Shown piece by piece: positions 62,809 through 64,000 of a stretch of 64,000 nt of DNA. The translations under genes and the position numbers were made by a program. How positions within the stretch are numbered: the stretch's first letter is position 1; each line of letters begins with the position of its first letter. Origin of the DNA: Pratylenchus scribneri (lineage: Eukaryota; Nematoda; Chromadorea; Rhabditida; Pratylenchidae); contig JAQSEB010000167.1 of assembly GCA_030063045.1 (NCBI GenBank), positions 296,971-360,970 of the forward strand, given 5' to 3'. The notes beneath the pieces are model-generated. The model worked only from the letters and a program-made list of their open reading frames with translations. It was not told the origin of the DNA and made no database searches.

Positions 62809-64000
62809 AAAGTACCCCTATATTTATATCTTTCTTCCGATTTATTATTAAAATACCATTTTATTTATTTAAATGAAATACATTTATTTCCAATTTATTG
62901 TTAAATCCTATTAAATAATTATTTATTTAAAAATTCTTTATTCAAAAAATAATTATTAATAATATAAATTTTTATAAGATATTCATAAAAAATGTTATTT
63001 ATTTTAACATAATTATTATAACGCAGGAGCCAGCGTAGGTCTCTTGGAAGGCTTAACGGGGCGAATGAACACTTAGTGGAGGGATTTGGATTGGTTTTAT
63101 AATCCCGGAGAGCTAATTGAACCTAGGAGGTAACAGTTGTTCTTTAATTCCCAACAGGCTCTTATTATTCCGAATTCTACCTCATCTCTTTTAATGATTT
63201 GGGGATGGCTGCTTTATTTAATCGAATTTTAAATCTGATATATTGAATTTTAATTTACAATGTTTTTTCGATGAATTACAAAGCAGAACACAATTCCTAA
63301 AATTTTAATGATATAATTCATGTTTGTTTAATTTATAATTTATTTCATTGTTAGGGTGGCTGGTGTTAATGACGCATAATTCTTTGGTTGATGTGATTAT
63401 TAGAAAAAATCATTAAAAAAAATTTAAAAATGCTCTCAGCAAATTATTAAATAATGAATCAAGTTAGATGATAAATGGATTGGACATAAAATTGTAAATC
63501 AATAAAATATAATATATGCCTAAAGAATGAAGGAATATTTTCAATCGGAAGATAATATATCAGAAATAATTTTAAAAAATGTAAAAGTCAAAAGAAATTA
63601 TTTTGGTGTCGATCGAACCCGTGTGAATTGCCAGAAATAAATTCAGAAATTTTTTATAGATTAGACTAAAAATGGAAAAAATGGTTGAATATTTATTAAA
63701 AATTAATTACATATGTAAATCGAAATAATAAATTACGATTGAATTTATAAACGAATAATTAATAAGATTGAGTAAATGACAAAGGAATTTCATCTAATTT
63801 AACTGCAAAAAATCATTTATTTGGTAAAGAATTTTTTCAAAAAAACTTAATTTTTCATAAAACAGGATCAAAAATTAGTCCTTCTATTCTTGAGTAAAAT
63901 AAGACAAAATAGATTACATCATATCAATTCAAATTTGTGAAAGTAATATATCTTATAAGCATTATTAAAAATGTATTTTCTTCAAGATTGCCGCTTTGAA
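62809..64000. other. Right flank, no gene recognised
   Basis: AT-rich sequence except 63020-63180, which is less AT-rich (GGAGCCAGCGTAGGTCTC, GGCTTAACGGGGCG, CCTAGGAGGTAACAG) and could be a decayed repeat or an exon edge (CCCAACAGGCTC). No open frame, RNA fold or repeat partner in this window was found for it. Confidence 0.3.

Noticed and set aside
1..64000. CRISPR-like arrays among the short hairpins and tandem repeats
   Set aside because: Spacing is irregular, the units are hairpins without unique spacers, and the DNA is eukaryotic with spliced genes.

Overview
The window looks like nuclear DNA of an AT-rich nematode (roughly three-quarters A+T by eye). The genes are split into many small exons with short introns ending in TTTCAG or TTTTAG. 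They carry signal peptides and an astacin-EGF-CUB layout typical of nematode NAS proteases, with AG acceptors just 5' of start codons as expected for spliced-leader trans-splicing. A root-knot-type (Meloidogyne-like) genome is my best guess, but it is inference. No bacterial, rRNA or CRISPR features were seen.

The backbone is one locus built from two alternating gene types. Type A encodes a secreted protein of about 1,050 residues: signal peptide, a long unrecognised N-terminal module, a coiled-coil stretch, a basic cleavage site, an astacin zinc protease, EGF, CUB and a Cys-rich tail. Type D encodes a separate secreted protein of about 690 residues whose first half is, by eye, a paralogue of the type A N-terminal module (same motifs, same intron positions). 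On the + strand the order is A1 (1.7-6.9 kb, protease-less), D1 (7.7-14.3 kb, frameshifted), A2 (14.8-29.0 kb, full protease) and a D remnant (29.3 kb). On the - strand, read right to left, it is D2 (60.4-55.4 kb), A4 (54.9-42.9 kb, full protease), a D remnant (42.6 kb), an LTR element (42.1-36.7 kb), an A tail remnant (36.0 kb), D3 (35.1-34.2 kb, 3' part only) and A3 (33.7-30.1 kb, protease-less). The two arms converge near 29-30 kb, forming a large diverged inverted repeat (about 6.9-14.9 kb against 54.7-61.3 kb), with a younger direct duplication on the - strand (A3 and A4).

In each D-A pair the gap is about 0.5 kb, and the promoter-like block found upstream of A1, D1 and D2 is missing from the gap. 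This suggests the pairs are co-transcribed. D and A may work together as a protease and a free copy of its own pro-module, for example as an inhibitor, chaperone or decoy; this is inference.

Mobile DNA is dense and sits mainly in introns. It includes hAT-like elements with 8-bp target duplications (one nested inside another, twice), Mutator-like miniature elements with 9-10 bp duplications, long foldbacks, a tRNA-derived SINE-like unit, and a 5.4-kb LTR element with a broken gag and no recognisable pol. That LTR element is studded with short hairpins whose arms change in a compensating way. The right end (61.3-64.0 kb) holds foldbacks, telomere-like TTAGGG-type blocks, microsatellites and otherwise featureless AT-rich DNA.
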